Positions 11,713-24,168 are shown, counted from the stretch's first letter. The stretch: 64,000 bases of DNA from Hypholoma sublateritium FD-334 SS-4 (GCA_000827495.1 KN817539.1:355657-419656); one strand, 5' to 3'. The notes: a model not told the origin generated them from the letters alone. Made by a program: numbers and translations.

Positions 11713-12730
11713 TTAATAAAAATCTCCAAGGGCGAAAGGCCATAAAGTACTTTGCTGTACTGTGGATGGCAGAGTCTCCGGCGAGGCTTGTCCAGCTTCA
11801 TTGGCATTGGGAATATAGCATTCTGGCTTCTGGCCTTGAGTGGATATTTGACTCAACGGGGGGTTATGGGTGTCATGACGAGAGTGCATCAACAAAGGTG
11901 ATTCAGGGGGCAAGATGACTGAAATCCAAATAGTAGTCGATTAAACCATGTCAGACCGTGTCAGACCGCACTGTTACTCACCATCGCGGCCGGATACACC
12001 AGATGAATGGCGACATTTTTTACGCTTCCGAGTCTCAGTGTCGTGTAACCGATGATTAGGTTCGGGTGCGCACAAACATGAAGCAGTGCTTTGAGTTAGA
12101 ACTGCGTTCATACTATGCAGGACACGAGCAAGCTGATTCACTGCGGAAATTACTTGTCGTTGTTGAGATAGTACAATCGAGAGATCAGCTTCGATGGAAG
12201 CAGTACGTCTAGATTATCACCGTCAAATCCCACTGAAAAATATGCATTGCCAAATGATACAGTGCTCACTCCGATAATGTAAACAGTTGATAATTATGTA
12301 AGTTGTGTTCCATGGAAACTTGCATTCTGTTATGCATTCAAACCTGGTTATCGTCAGCAGGCAGTACAGTAGTAGGTACTCACTCCATGAGCGCTGGAAG
12401 AGCCGGCGGCTGAAGCGGAGTGCTTGCAATATGATGTGCTTCAGGAAAGCAGTCTATGAAACTTGAAGAACTGTGTGATGTTGCTGTGATGAGTACCGAA
12501 AATATTCAGGATGTCAGAAGCATGAAAATTACTCAGTCGGTACTTCCTGGTGTTGCTGACTCGGGCTGGGTAAGAAACCAGCCAGACGTAGCTCCAGTGC
12601 CGTCAAACGGCTGGTCATCGAAATTAATACTGGGCATCCTGCATGTTTCTGAAGTAGGAGAGGAGTACTCACGCCGCAAAATCATGAGCCAATTCATGCG
12701 CCGTGACCTGGGAGGCCTCAACGGAGGCCA
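11713..12730 (-). CDS. Possible small multi-exon protein, unrecognised
   Basis: Several minus-strand pieces look coding and have introns between them. A start at about 12730 reads MASVEASQVTAHELAHDFAA. Further on come TSRLTALELRLAGFLPSPS, then CFPEAHHIASTPLQPPALPA, then an amphipathic stretch IEADLSIVLSQQRQVISAVN followed by ARVLHSMNAVLTQS, a basic run ETRKRKKCRH, and a final exon ending FALGDFY. Putative GT-AG introns lie at about 12650-12680, 12210-12380 and 11920-11980. The frames between the first exons were not fully reconciled, so the model is tentative and no family is suggested. Confidence 0.35.
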
Positions 12731-13195
12731 TTATGACTTCAACCCAACCTGTGTTGTCACTCGTGTGGTTGAAGGGAAGAACTTTGGTATTCAGGCTCCG
12801 TTCAACATTTTTTTGCAGGCTGGCCTAAATACGAACAAGCGAAACCCTGCACCTAAATCTCCCTGGATCCCTGATTTAAAGTGCGGATGTTTAAATATTG
12901 TTTTGGTGACAGAGCCACGACTGTCGGCAGCTCTTGGGCGGCTCCGTTGATTTACAATAATCTAATTGTCGCCTCTTTTCTTCGTTACCCAAGGTGTACA
13001 TGCAGTGGTATTCGATGCATGTTTTATGTTTCTTTGTCTCAGCTTCAAGCCTTCGACAGCGCAAACCAGAATATATACATAGAACTACGTTGGCATCGCG
13101 CACCTGAACGCAAATGATGCCATCACCACCTCTCGCTAAATGGTTGAGTATGTATGACAGGACGTGTGTACGATCGTCTAATGTATGAATAATAT
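12731..13195. other. No gene recognised
   Basis: Spacer between two minus-strand genes. A plus-strand frame (12456-12950) overlaps this region but is mostly antisense to the better-supported minus-strand gene. Confidence 0.4.
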
Positions 13196-15094
13196 TTACG
13201 TTAGGCCAGAGTGACGCTGAATCAGTCGCCTAGTTCGCCTAGGAAGCACCTTTGCGTCGAATTCCTGTTCAGTAGAAACAACTCTCCAACAAGTGATGCA
13301 GAGGGATATTAAAATCAGAATGCAGATCCAGCGTCTCCATCTCCTGCTTACTGAGTGCACTCCGCAAAGGGCCAAGACCCGGCATATAAGCCGAGAGAAG
13401 TAAACCCACAGCGCCTTCATTTGAGAGAAACACAGGGACAATTTTGAGCATTCGGATGGTGTCAGTCGTCCGAGATCCAACCCGATTATAGTCCTTGCCT
13501 CAGACCAGGCATATTTTGATAGATAGGTGAGCTTCTGAGTCGCAATTTGGATCATAAATGTTGAATGTATCCCACAAAAAGCCAAGACACGACAAATGAG
13601 CTCTGAACAATGAAGCCACGACTCCCTCGGCATTTGAGAGAAACATAGTAACAAATTTGAATATTTGGGTGCAAGTGGCCGTCCGAGATTTGACCTAAGC
13701 TTAGTACCCATATCCAAGGCACACTCTGGTAGATATCTGAGATTCTGAGTGGCGATTCGGGCCATATCTTGGGCCAAATTAGTTGCCTGAATCCAAGAAC
13801 ATTTCCGTGGCGCATTTGAAAGTGCTGGCCTAGTAGCATAGTGTGAATGGTGAAGAAACAGGAGAAGAGCCATGATTTCACGGCCTAGGTGAAGGACGCA
13901 CAGCCTCTCTAGGGCCCTTGAAATCCAGAGACGGTAGGGCGAATGATAAAAGGACCGGATTAGATTTGTTATCTCTGGGCTCACGAAGCGAGACAGCGGC
14001 CCGTTGATGGGAGGATTCTCCTGGGCCGTACTTTGGATTTCTTCAGCGAGAGAGGCATCATTATGACTGTTGGTCAATGTCTAGCATCATTATTATAGAT
14101 TAGAATCCAACCCACGCCGCAGATAAAGTTGAACAGCTTACAGAATTGTGGAATTCTTCGTAAAAAGCTTTCACTATGTCATTGATATCATCGATCCGTT
14201 CATTCATCTCAACCAGCCGCAGATTAGCTTGATTGATTGCCTGAAGACCGTCCTCCGCCTTCTCTCCAATATCCTCAGAGGCACTCTCTCCGGAGATTAT
14301 GCGTGCTAGGAGTACTTCTTCCATATCGGAGACCATATTCCGAATTTCACCGATGATTTTACTGTAAAGGTCAGCCCTTGTTTCCTTGGAGCTTTCTCGT
14401 GGCCTGACAGAGCCGCTGTCGTCGGTTTCTGCTCGTTGGTTTTCAATGGCGCGTACAGTTTTGTGAAGAGCTGATTTCGTGTTATGACATTCAGATTCAA
14501 AGGCAATTCGAAGGTACTTGATACGTGGAGGAACTCACCGATCAAGCCAAGATTCATTTTTTCGATTTTTGCCTTCACATTTTCGTTCTCTTGGTCAAAA
14601 TGGCATTCGATTTCTTGCAGCCGTTCATCAACAATGCGCTATGTCACGTAAGCTGAGCTCATGTTGCCCCTGAACCAAAGCAAATACAATTACCGTATCA
14701 TTTGCATTCTCTTCTTGAGCGCCTTGCAGACATTTGATTTCGGCTTGATGATGACTGATAGCTTCTTCGAGGTCTAGTCGCATGCTCTGCGTCGTCTCGA
14801 TGCAGTCCCCAACTAGAAATTCAAGGTCGCTCTTGATTTTCCTCCAAATTTGGCCTTCTTGCAGTGCTTCATTTATTTTCTTGTGGTACAATGAGGACTG
14901 CACATGCTTAAGCTCTTTATGACTACGTACATTATCAATATAATATCCTGTTTCATTTGAATGTGAACGCTCGAGTTCCATGGGAGGGCGTTGGCTGCCG
15001 CAGTATTCGGAGTGTTTTTAGTAGTGGCAACGTACAGATCGATGGCACGCTTGAAGTGGGGAGGCATCTTATTTAATAGTGCGATAACGACAGT
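13196..15094 (-). CDS. Coiled-coil protein with a duplicated hydrophobic C-terminal module
   Basis: Minus-strand exons join by GT-AG introns into one long protein. The N-terminal half is acidic and helical: KINEALQEGQIWRKIKSDLE, LDLEEAISHHQAEIKCLQGA, VDERLQEIECHFDQENENV, KTVRAIENQRAETDD, INQANLRLVEMNERIDDIND. The join near 14090 (FHNS to TLTNSHNDASLAEE) keeps the frame. The C-terminal half has a module of about 70 residues present twice (ARIATQNLRYLPE to LICRVLAFCGIHS, then IQIATQKLTYLSK to LICRVLALCGVHS). A single likely membrane span (WICILILISLCITCW) follows, then a basic tail. The start is placed near MPPHFKRAIDL at about 15065-15094 but is uncertain. I recognise no family. Confidence 0.5.
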
Positions 15095-15409
15095 GGCAAC
15101 TGGGACGGCCACATGCACGTTTCCTGCCATGTCGGGCCCGGGAAGCCACATCGGCGTCGCGAGCGACTGATACTATACGGTGGCCGGTGGCTCGCGCGTC
15201 ACGCTCCCCGCAGAACCAAAAAGCTCTGCGCGGACCATCACGGTCACTGCATTTCACTGGCCCGCACGCGGTATGCAGTGCCACAGTGGCCGTCTGCATT
15301 GATGACCGTGGCCACGCTCCAGGGTCTATGAGGGACAAGGCCCGGCTTTCGTTCAGTATAAATATGAGGATATCAGTTCCCAAAAGCCAACTACGCTTAG
15401 CCATCTCAA

Positions 15410-16390
15410 ATGCCACAAGACGCCCCCCCCAGTCCTTTTCGCCCTGATCCGAGCCCTCGCTTCATATTGAGCATCCCATTTACAACACCGGAAATTCCAA
15501 AAGCGCCCATTATACTCCCTCTGTTTAACCTCCGATTGACGCCGAATCATTGCGTTCCCACAGTCCTCGATAGATTGCAGGCTGAACAGCGTGGCCATCA
15601 ACATTATCCCGTTATCCAGCCTCAGGCGAGTTTTTCTCCGAAAACTGAATCGTAAGTTGGCTGTACTTTGAAGGGATTTGTTCAGTCGCTTATAACATTG
15701 TCATTTTTGATAAGTTCTCAAGCAGCGACTCCGCTCGACTCCGGAAGCTTTTATCTTTCAGCTGGATCAGTGGCAAGCGTTCATAACCACGGCGATCGAA
15801 GGCATTCAAGCAGCGATGACGTCCGCGAACAATTATTTACACCCGACGATGAGCGCAGCGATGAAGGACGGTCAAAATTGACCTCTTACCGTGACAAAAG
15901 CCGCCAAGAATCGCCAAGTACGCCTGCCCTTTCCGATCACAGCAGCGATCCCCAATCGGAACAACCATTGCCTCAGGCGCCAGTACACAATGACGCTCCC
16001 GTTATGCTCGCTGGGAATGCCATGCCCGCTATGCATGTCTATAACCCTGACAGATTCTACGCTCACCCTCAGCTAAGAAGAATCCGACTGGTAGGGAGTT
16101 TCAGATGGTACAGATCGGAAGGAAACGAACCGATACAGTCTCCTCCTGCCCGCTCCCCCTTCGACATAAGGGACCCTTTTGTAGAAGCTGATGTGGTGGT
16201 ACACGAAGCCTTGCCAAGCAATGTAGTGCAGGTTTGGTGCTGGGACAACGGCAGCTGGCTGCCCATCAAGCAGGGCTACAAGCGTAAGATCTTCGGGAAA
16301 TTTTACACTTTTGATTTCGGGATAAACGATTATAAGCCATGTTGGCTCTCTGACGACACCATCAAACGGCGAGCGTTGGCCAAGAAGTAG
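15410..16390 (+). CDS. Uncharacterised Ser/Pro-rich protein with a folded C-terminal region
   Basis: The first exon, from ATG 15410, is Pro-rich and ends at a strong donor (GTAAGT at 15652). The second, from about 15723, reads DSGSFYLSAGS, a polar charged stretch (DDVREQLFTPDDERSDEG), then a compact C terminus with LRRIRLVGSFRWYRSEGN, VVQVWCWDNGSWLPIKQGYK and KPCWLSDD, stopping at 16388-16390. With the obvious donor and acceptor the frames disagree by one base, so there is either an unseen junction or a frameshift (a run of nine Cs near 15421 is a candidate). No family is recognised. Confidence 0.5.
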
Positions 16391-19180
16391 TATGGTCCAG
16401 GATCACCAAACGTTTTGCAACCATGTGTCAGATTCACCAGTATTTATACCCGATTAGTCGAAAAACACGCAGTTCGCGAATAAATATTGTTTGCTATTAA
16501 GTAGGCGGAGGCGACTTGGTAAAGGAGAGCGGCTGCGCAGGGGCCGAGCGAGGTAGCAACGAAAGTGGGAGCGGGGCCGGACTGACCAGTGAGGGTGGCG
16601 GTTGCGGTCTATGGGGGCGTTCTTCATCGACTCATCGTATGGGTTGGTGGACGCATAACCCGGATCCTGAGCGCGCATCAGCAGGCGCAGGCAGGGTACG
16701 TATAGGGAAAACTCACCAGAATCAGCCGACCTATATACAGAAGTAGCTGGGCGACGGAGTGGCGAGCAGGCGCAGGTGGACAGTGCAAAAGCAGCGTAGA
16801 GTGCATCACCGGCGCCGGCGCCGGCGAAGACAGAAAACAGCTCGCGGGTGAGGGGAACGTAGAGGCCGCGGAGACTGGCCGATGGTGTCTTCGATGCTGG
16901 AACGCGCACATGGAGGGTGTGAGCGAGTGGGTTCAACATCAACTCTGGGAGGGGGTGCGAGGACATTCAGCACGGTCAACGGCAGGCAAGGGCGAACACA
17001 CCCACAGAAAGGGAGGAAAAAACTTGGGAGGTCTCCCTTGTGATGCTGCTCTGAAGGTGCGTTGCGCGCGGGGGACTGCGGTCGTCAGACAGGCGTGGAC
17101 GGGCGGGATGACCAGCCGACCCCTACCAGAAACACCTGGACTGGCGCAGCTGGCATGTGGAGGTGTTATATGAATCAATGATGCTCCAGACAGTGCGGCT
17201 ACCGACGTCAGAGGGGTGCGCGACAAGTATGGCGTGAAGGAGGTGTCGGAGTGTGCAGGGTTCCGCAGAGGCAACGGCTGGCGGAGGCGAGCGAAGAGAC
17301 GACGTGGAAGACACGTCGACCTCCGCAAGGTCGACAATCATCGTCATAGTTGTCGACATAGAGCCCGTGCGAACGTCGCAGTCCTCCATCAAATCTTTCC
17401 TCTTCAAGTTCGTACGGTGCTCTTCCATCCAATTTTCCAACTTCCATCCCCTCATAGGCCATGCATTAGTTTCCCCACAAAATTACGCGGTTTTTTCTCA
17501 TTTTCGCGGATCGAACACTTCACAATTGACCTAGGGTTAGCTTGTAAGCTTAAGGCGTGTCTCCAAATGCATTCTCCCGGCTGTAGCTCATGCACTCCCC
17601 CAGGAGCGCTCTCGCCCATCCACAGGACCGCTTTCAAAGCACCGTTTCGACATACACTTTCCTTCGCCGCTGCTCATTGAGGACGTCAGTTGACGTCGTA
17701 GAGTACAATAAACCGCCATCTGATTGATGTTTCTCCAGTTTGGACGCAACGCAATCATTCTTCTGTCACCACGCCGCGCTGTACCGCCATGATGCCAACA
17801 TTAGATATTCAGATGTCCCTACAAGGTGCTTGACCACAGCTATTTGCGATGACAGGCTCCTCGAACACTCTGCTGCTTTTTACCGCGGAATGCGAGCGTG
17901 ATGGCTCCGATCGGATGTCAGTTGGCCTTTCGTATGAACGCAACACGACCTTTCATCCAGCTCACTCCCGCCACCGCATCGCGTCGAGTCTCCCGGCACC
18001 TCTTCCGCCGCCCTCTCAACCTGTCTGCAGCCGAGCCAGACATTGGCCGTCATTAATTTATCTGCTCATATATCGCCGCCTTGCTCGCCGTCGCTGCTCT
18101 GTATGCCCCTCCCGCATTCGCCTCATATTACTCCTGAAACGCAGAAGTCGTACTGCCGATGCCTATCGTCTTCCCTTCGCTTCGACGCTGCACCGCGCTC
18201 GTCTGCAACATCTCCCTCGCGGTGTTCCGACACGACTTGCAGCGATCCGCACTCCGCAATGAACCATCCGTCCCATCTCCATCTCGCTCCGACTCACTCG
18301 CATTCGCGCTCTCCAAGATACACGTCATGTCCATATCCACCGACGCTTCAACTCTCACTCCGGTTCTCCCATGCATGCTTATCCACTGCCACTATGCTGG
18401 GCGAGCGCGTTCCGCTGCGCTGTAAAGCAACGCCACCGTGCACGCGCGTGCGGGTCGGCCACATGACTATGAACATGCATAGGCGTACACACAGCACCGG
18501 CGCTTGTGCAGACCTGGTATGGGGTGTGCTGTACGATATCGCAAGGGCATCCCTCCCCCCTCTCGCTCTTCCCGAGACGCACAGCGCATCCCGTGCCCTT
18601 GGGCTGCTACCGCCTTCACGCATCATCGCTCTCCCCTTCCAAGTTCATTTTCTGCGCCCCATTTCCCCAAAAATCAAGGGTCTCCACGCTGTCGCATGCA
18701 ACCACCTCTCCGACCTCGGCCGCGGACGGTGTCTCAGTTCTGGCATCGCGGACGAACATATATGATTATTAAGGATCTGAGTGTATAGGAGCCTAATAAG
18801 TATGATAACCATGAGTCGGAAACGTGAACGGTAAGCAATTATCAGATAAGATGCACGCAAAATCAGACTAAGTACATTCTCTCCTGCAGCAGAGGCCTTG
18901 ATTGTTTTGCGTGGTTACGTCGTTTAAACACCGGGCGAGCTGACGTCAAATGTTGGATTCCGCTGCACAATATTCATGTGTCGCAGTGTGGGCAGGCGAA
19001 AAATGTGGGCCGCTTGCTTAGAGAAGGTGAGTAGGTCCTGCTTTCGTGGGAAAGATGTTATTGAATCTATATTAAAACCTGATTAAAAAAAGGCTACCTT
19101 TGTTGTCGTCTCCCTTCATCTTGTTCAACCTCTCCACTCGGTGGGCTACATCGTCGCAACACACATAACTGCATCGAGCA
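16391..19180. other. Long GC-rich stretch without a recognisable gene
   Basis: Several long open frames exist on both strands (16454-16966 minus, 17216-17680 plus, 18043-18765 plus). They overlap one another, are rich in Arg, Ser and Pro as expected from GC-rich non-coding sequence, and show no motif or intron structure I can defend. Confidence 0.45.
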
Positions 19181-19643
19181 ATGTCCATGTCCCAACAGGC
19201 TTCCAACGACATCGAATCACCAGTAAGGGTGGGACCTTCTCCGTGACGATTATCTGACTCTTCCACAGGACAGTTTAATCACGAAGTGGCTCAAAGAGGC
19301 AGCATCGGAGAACGAGCTCCTTAAAAACCAGCTAAAACACGCAGAAAACGAGGTTAATTCGCTCAGATCCGAGTTACATCATACTACCAAGGTGATTACT
19401 TCGACACCCTTATAGGTTGGCCGACTTGACGTTTGGCTCTTGCAGCTCCTCGAATCCGCTCTGGCCAATATCAATCATGACCAATGTGCCAAAGATTTGA
19501 CATTGGTCAAAGAAGATCGCGACAAGTTCGCAGTTCACAATGAAAGGATGCGAAGTGAATTTATCCATATCATGGCAATGTTGAGAGCCATAATCCCAGG
19601 TCACCTAGTAGCACCATTTTCCGAGTTAGACCACACGACGTGA
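19181..19643 (+). CDS. Small coiled-coil protein, 120 aa, three exons
   Basis: Three exons splice perfectly: 19181-19222, 19269-19391 and 19446-19643, all in phase 0, giving 120 residues and a TGA stop. After a short polar start (MSMSQQASNDIESP) the chain is almost wholly helical and charged: DSLITKWLKEAASENELLKN, HAENEVNSLRSELHHTTK, LTLVKEDRDKFAVHNERMRS. A more hydrophobic end follows (IHIMAMLRAIIPGHLVAPF). Heptad leucines predict a coiled coil. It lacks basic DNA-contact residues before the zipper, so I do not call it bZIP. The role is unknown. Confidence 0.7.
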
Positions 19644-20259
19644 TTACTACTTTACTGTGTCCCATAAAATTAAGAATGTAATCTTTTATTTATGATACGC
19701 AATATAGGCAAAACCAGTTTCTAACGGAGGTACATATCATTGAGTCTCCCCAAACCAGCCACCCATAACCTTTCAACCTTAGTGAACTACGGATATCCGT
19801 GCTCGCAAGTACGTAGTCTCAAAACACGGAAAAGATCATGAAAAGATCACAACTTTCACGTCCATCGCTCATTAAACGGATCCAACCTCCCTCAGCCTGC
19901 ACTGCCAGGGATTTACCAAAGTCAGTTCGGGAAAATAAGGCAAGAGCAACTGCTGACGGCGCCATCAGTAGCATATTTCCAGAATGGGAAAACGTAGTCC
20001 CAGAAGTCGCTGAATGTCTGCTATTGGCTTGAATTTCTGTGTAATACGAACTGAGACTCGGGCCAGGAGACTCATCGGTGTGGTAGAGAAAGCTTATTAT
20101 CAACTGCAATAAATTGACGGATACCGGATTGATGAAATTGTAAGCGCTGACCGCTGAAGCGATCCATCAATGTTAACGATCATCGACCAGTGGCTGTGTA
20201 GATATTGAAGCTCCGTTTTAATATAAGCCATCGTTAAGCCCCGCACGTCGAAAAGTAGA

Positions 20260-21830
20260 CTAACATCATTGCTCTTCTTCGCATTCGCGAGCCTCGTCAT
20301 CCACAGCATCTTCAACACCGACAACGCTAATCCCCAGAACAACAAAGCGAGCAGCTACTTCTCTCGACCTCAGCATCCTGTACGCGTACGCCAACTCACA
20401 GCAGGACGCCGACTCGATCCGGCACAAGGACGGGATGGGGCGCCTCTGGGCCGATGTGTTCGGATTACCGCCTGCTGATGATGCCCTGGGCGGCGTGCGC
20501 CCTTCTCGTACTGCTCAGCCGCAACCATATACCTACTCGACAAGATTCCCCGAGACCGAGGCCGGCGCGGCACAGAAACTCGAGCACGACGAAGATATCT
20601 TTAATCGCGCGCGCTTGGTCAACTGTGTCTATTTCATGCAAATCATTCTTGGAGGTGCGTCTACAACGATGCATAACTGAGCATAACGAATCTAATTTCA
20701 CGCAAAGACTACGTCGGCGCGATCTTGGAGCTCAAATGACTGACTATTGACCCTCTCATGGTATGTGTAGTCTTCCTGTGCCCAGCCAATCGCAAAAAAA
20801 CTATTCAAATCTATAAAGACAATCCGTGCCGCGGCCCTCAATTTCGTCCCCGTAGGCGAAGGCAACGTCATTCCAATCTCTTCGCTGACGCCGACCTAGT
20901 GAGGATGCTCAAAGACGCGACAGACTATACAGCTGGCGCGTTAAAGGCACGCAGCGTTTCGGAGACCCTGCGCGTCGTAGAGCTCATGGCCATCGAGATG
21001 TTCCGTGGGCCACGCTTCCTACATCTTTCTTATCGCGGTATTTTTATCCCTTTTTCTAGTTGAACGAATTCAGAATTTTCCCGGGATTCAAACGGCGTCC
21101 ACAAAACAGTCTAGGAAAGTCGTCTACCAGCATACGAAGTGTTTAAGCAATGGAAATCGGATCCGAGCATTCACAATACACACTGCACACCTTTTCAAAT
21201 CTGACACGTCCATATCTAGACCGCGACGGCAGCGCTCTACAATGACATCGACAGTCTAGAACTGCATGTCCGTGTACTTCGCCGTCTTATCTGAGCTCAC
21301 GCTTACGTCGTGCAATACCCAGGTTGGTCTCCAAGCAGAAGATGCCCAAACTCCCTAGCCAGGTGCCGGCCTTTGCTTCGGCTACACCATCTGAATCTCG
21401 TGCGCCATCTTGGCCGACGCCGTGTACTTGACGCGCCGAGACAGCGTCATGGCCGTCAATTCCACACGTAAGCCCCGCGTCCCTTGAAAGTTGACACTTA
21501 CTCTGCCGCTGACGCCCCGCTCGCACGGCCTAAACGCGTGGGGCTACCAGGGCTGCCAGTACTACACGCAGGAGGACTCGTTGCTGACGAAGCTGCTCTA
21601 CCGCACGTTGCCGGCGCAAGAAGTCCGCCTACGTCCATTTCCCTTCATGACGCCGAAGAAGTCCAAGGAAGAACTCGACAAGAGCCACTCCGCCGAGTTG
21701 CGACCAATTCTGACGTAGCGGACACAGTTCCAGAGCCCATCTGCGAAGACTGGATTGTGCGCCGACGTGAATGTTTCACTTCGACAAGGTCTGCGCTCTC
21801 TTAATCAGCCTCGTTATTCTTCAAGATGGT
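20260..21830 (+). pseudogene. Decayed fatty-acid dioxygenase (Ppo / linoleate diol synthase type)
   Basis: Ppo enzymes join a haem-peroxidase dioxygenase domain to a P450 domain and make oxylipins. Pieces in shifting frames follow the peroxidase domain in order: FAFASLVIHSIFNTDNANPQ, LDLSILYAYA, the RLLMMPWAACALLVLLSRNH segment (near 20470), DEDIFNRARLVNCVYFMQII, DYVGAILEL, then VRMLKDATDYTAGALKAR and SETLRVVELMAIEMFR. After more shifts come NDIDSLEL, PGAGLCFGYTI, then ILADAVYLTR, AWGYQGCQYYTQED and LLTKLLYRTLP. Stops and frameshifts interrupt it repeatedly and no P450 haem-Cys motif is seen. It is a dead copy, and the intact parent is not in the window. Confidence 0.8.
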
Positions 21831-22371
21831 GACGATCTGAAATCGGGAAGCGCGAGGTAGAAAATGTGCGTTCGTCCCGGGGTATCATGCCTGGGATCGC
21901 ATCGTTGACTGTTGGTGTAGTACGAAGCCCTTCGAAGAGCCCACCCCACTGTTTAGAGGATAAACTGGCGGAAGTCGCGGATATGGTCAGCGGAATTGCA
22001 TGTCCTCCGGCAGCCGAATGTATTTGTTTCATCACTTAGATAGCCCGCCTGCAAGCGATGAATCAAAAATCAAGTCCGCGTCGTGGTACTCTCCGATCTA
22101 TAGTCAGCTCTTGGTCAGCTCATATGACGATGCGAATTTTAAGATGTTCGTCCGCGTTACCGTGAATGGATGGCCTTTCGCTGCTGCAGCTTCAGGACAA
22201 CGGGTGTGGCGTATGTGCAACCGTGCGCACGTCGCAACTCTTGGTAGCACCTCAGTTTACCTGGGATCTGACCTGCCGGTGCTTGCTGAGCGGTTCATCA
22301 TGTTCAACCTATCAACCTTTTCATCACCAAAGTCAAATGAAGCACTTGCTATACAAGTTTCTACGTATAAT
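21831..22371. other. Uncertain sequence between the Ppo remnant and the F-box gene
   Basis: Short frames on both strands (for example 22000-22476 plus) could be the decayed P450 half of the dioxygenase, but no P450 motif was found, so no call is made. Confidence 0.3.
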
Positions 22372-24168
22372 CTAATTACCGGCCGACTTGCACTCATCGT
22401 CCCACCATCTCGGCCGCCCCGTCACCGGATGGGTGCTTATGGACATAAGTCTGGGTGCGATCCTTCCGGGTATTAATTGTAGATGTAGTCCATTTCGGAG
22501 TTGTGCCTCAACTGACTGTCGAATACGCTGGATATCTTGCTCCCCCCCGCGCATACTTACACTAAATCCCTTCAGACCAGCAAAATTTCCTTGGGTATTG
22601 CACTTGTTAAGAATAAATGCTTCAATGGCTTTACAGGATACGGGTCCATCGGCAATGTGGTATGCGAGATATTCAAGTCGGGGACATAGTTGTTCGCGGA
22701 TTTTTTTGTTGATATCGCCCACTGTCATCAGGTAGCGAAGAAGTTGGTCTCCGGCAGTAAACCATAACACAAGGGAGGCAGATGGAGCAGGTCTGAGACA
22801 TTGAGAATTTCTTATAGGCGACTTCGGAATCCCGTCTTGCCTGCTCACATCGAGCGCAACCAAAAGTGGGCACGCTTTGAGGCATTCTATAAGTTCGGTC
22901 GGAACCTCAAAGCTAGTCACACAGAGATGTGTAATGCGGTTGCCCATGCGGTGAACCAGGCCAAGTAAAGGCAAGAATTCGGCGGAAGCGTCGTATGTGA
23001 TGCGCTCTATCATTGGTATGTCCAATTTGTCAAAAAAAGAGAACGCGGCTTTTGTTTGGCGAATATAAGAGGTGTTCCCATAGATGCTGGAGTTAAACCA
23101 TGCTTTCTGATCGAAAACAATTGAGATGGCCTTGAGATGCGGTAAGCAGAGGCGTAAGTCGGTGGAATCCATCTTGATGTAAATTTTACAGCTGAGTAAA
23201 CCCGTACATGGTTCCAGAGTTTTGACGATCGAGTCCAGAGATGAGGGGTACAAAGCACTACCCAGTGATAAATATTTGAGACGCGACCATTGTATGTGGT
23301 ATCCTTCGTAGTTATCCGCAGGTGTCGCAAGGCAAATACTGCTCAGGTTCAAAGCATCAGGGAGGTGGGATTCGAAGTTATACTCGTCCTGTGGGTCGTC
23401 CTGCTGAAAGTCTGTGCTCAAGATGTCAAGACTCAGGTGCTCCAACCGAGGGAAGTTAAGTTCCGAGTCGTTGAAAGACGATTGGCCAAGCAGTTCACAA
23501 AACCGCTGCACAGAATATTCCGAACAATGCAATGATATACTCTTCCATTGCGGCGCTCGCGCAATGAGAAGCTTGAAAATATCATCAATGTACCGATTAG
23601 CGATGTTGTTTCCAATTTCGTGGACGGATATTTCAATATCGCATGCACCTGTGCGACGAAGCCACTCGTCGACAGCCCAGGCATATTTGGCCATTGTGCG
23701 CTTAGAATAGCTTACTCGAGACTCGTCTCGACCATCGAACCATTCAGTGAGACATGGAGTGAGAATTGGAACATCGATCGCTACCCAGAGTCTAGGAGTT
23801 GTAAAAGCCACTCGACGCAGATGGCTTGAGATCTGGGTGAGGAGAAGCGGTGGCTGACAAAAATCAATAACGGGGGTATAGGCATCAGGGAGACAAGCAA
23901 GGAATATTTGTCTGAGGATATCGTCGGGAAGCGACCGAAATGGAGAGTCCAGGATCACTCGATAGGGTGCAATTTCTTGGGTCAAGGTTGTTTCTTTTCG
24001 GACCAAGCTCTCCATTTTCTCTTTGATCTTCGCAATTTCTGTTCGCATTTCAAGCAGTGCTCTCTCTGGGCCGATGAGCGCATTCTGTATTAAACATTTC
24101 TGCTCGGAAGATGGTGGTTCGTTCGTCTTGAGCAGTGTATTGATAAAACTGAGCTCCGACTCGGAATT
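22372..24168 (-). CDS. F-box protein
   Basis: F-box proteins recruit substrates to SCF ubiquitin ligases through Skp1. The N terminus is helical (MRTEIAKIKEKMESLVRKET), followed by the F-box signature SPFRSLPDDILRQIFLACLP at about residues 33-53 of the main frame. Then comes a long region with leucine-rich strands (LKYLSLGSALYPSSLDSIVK, ITHLCVTSFEVPTELIECLK), as in the many Agaricomycete F-box/LRR proteins. The frame stays open upstream of the Met at 24048 to an acceptor at about 24168 (SELSFINTLLKTNEPPSSEQ), so a 5' exon precedes it, but its start codon could not be fixed. Substrate unknown. About 600 residues, no internal stops. Confidence 0.8.
   Translation of the reverse strand, partial: NSESELSFINTLLKTNEPPSSEQKCLIQNALIGPERALLEMRTEIAKIKEKMESLVRKETTLTQEIAPYRVILDSPFRSLPDDILRQIFLACLPDAYTPVIDFCQPPLLLTQISSHLRRVAFTTPRLWVAIDVPILTPCLTEWFDGRDESRVSYSKRTMAKYAWAVDEWLRRTGACDIEISVHEIGNNIANRYIDDIFKLLIARAPQWKSISLHCSEYSVQRFCELLGQSSFNDSELNFPRLEHLSLDILSTDFQQDDPQDEYNFESHLPDALNLSSICLATPADNYEGYHIQWSRLKYLSLGSALYPSSLDSIVKTLEPCTGLLSCKIYIKMDSTDLRLCLPHLKAISIVFDQKAWFNSSIYGNTSYIRQTKAAFSFFDKLDIPMIERITYDASAEFLPLLGLVHRMGNRITHLCVTSFEVPTELIECLKACPLLVALDVSRQDGIPKSPIRNSQCLRPAPSASLVLWFTAGDQLLRYLMTVGDINKKIREQLCPRLEYLAYHIADGPVSCKAIEAFILNKCNTQGNFAGLKGFSVSMRGGEQDIQRIRQSVEAQLRNGLHLQLIPGRIAPRLMSISTHPVTGRPRWWDDECKSAGN

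Noticed and set aside
18043..18765. 240-codon plus-strand frame
   Set aside because: GC-rich sequence with equally long frames on other strands and frames, composition rich in Ser/Arg/His/Pro and no recognisable motif.
19181..19643. Small coiled-coil gene as a bZIP transcription factor
   Set aside because: No basic DNA-binding stretch with the expected Asn and Arg spacing precedes the heptad region.
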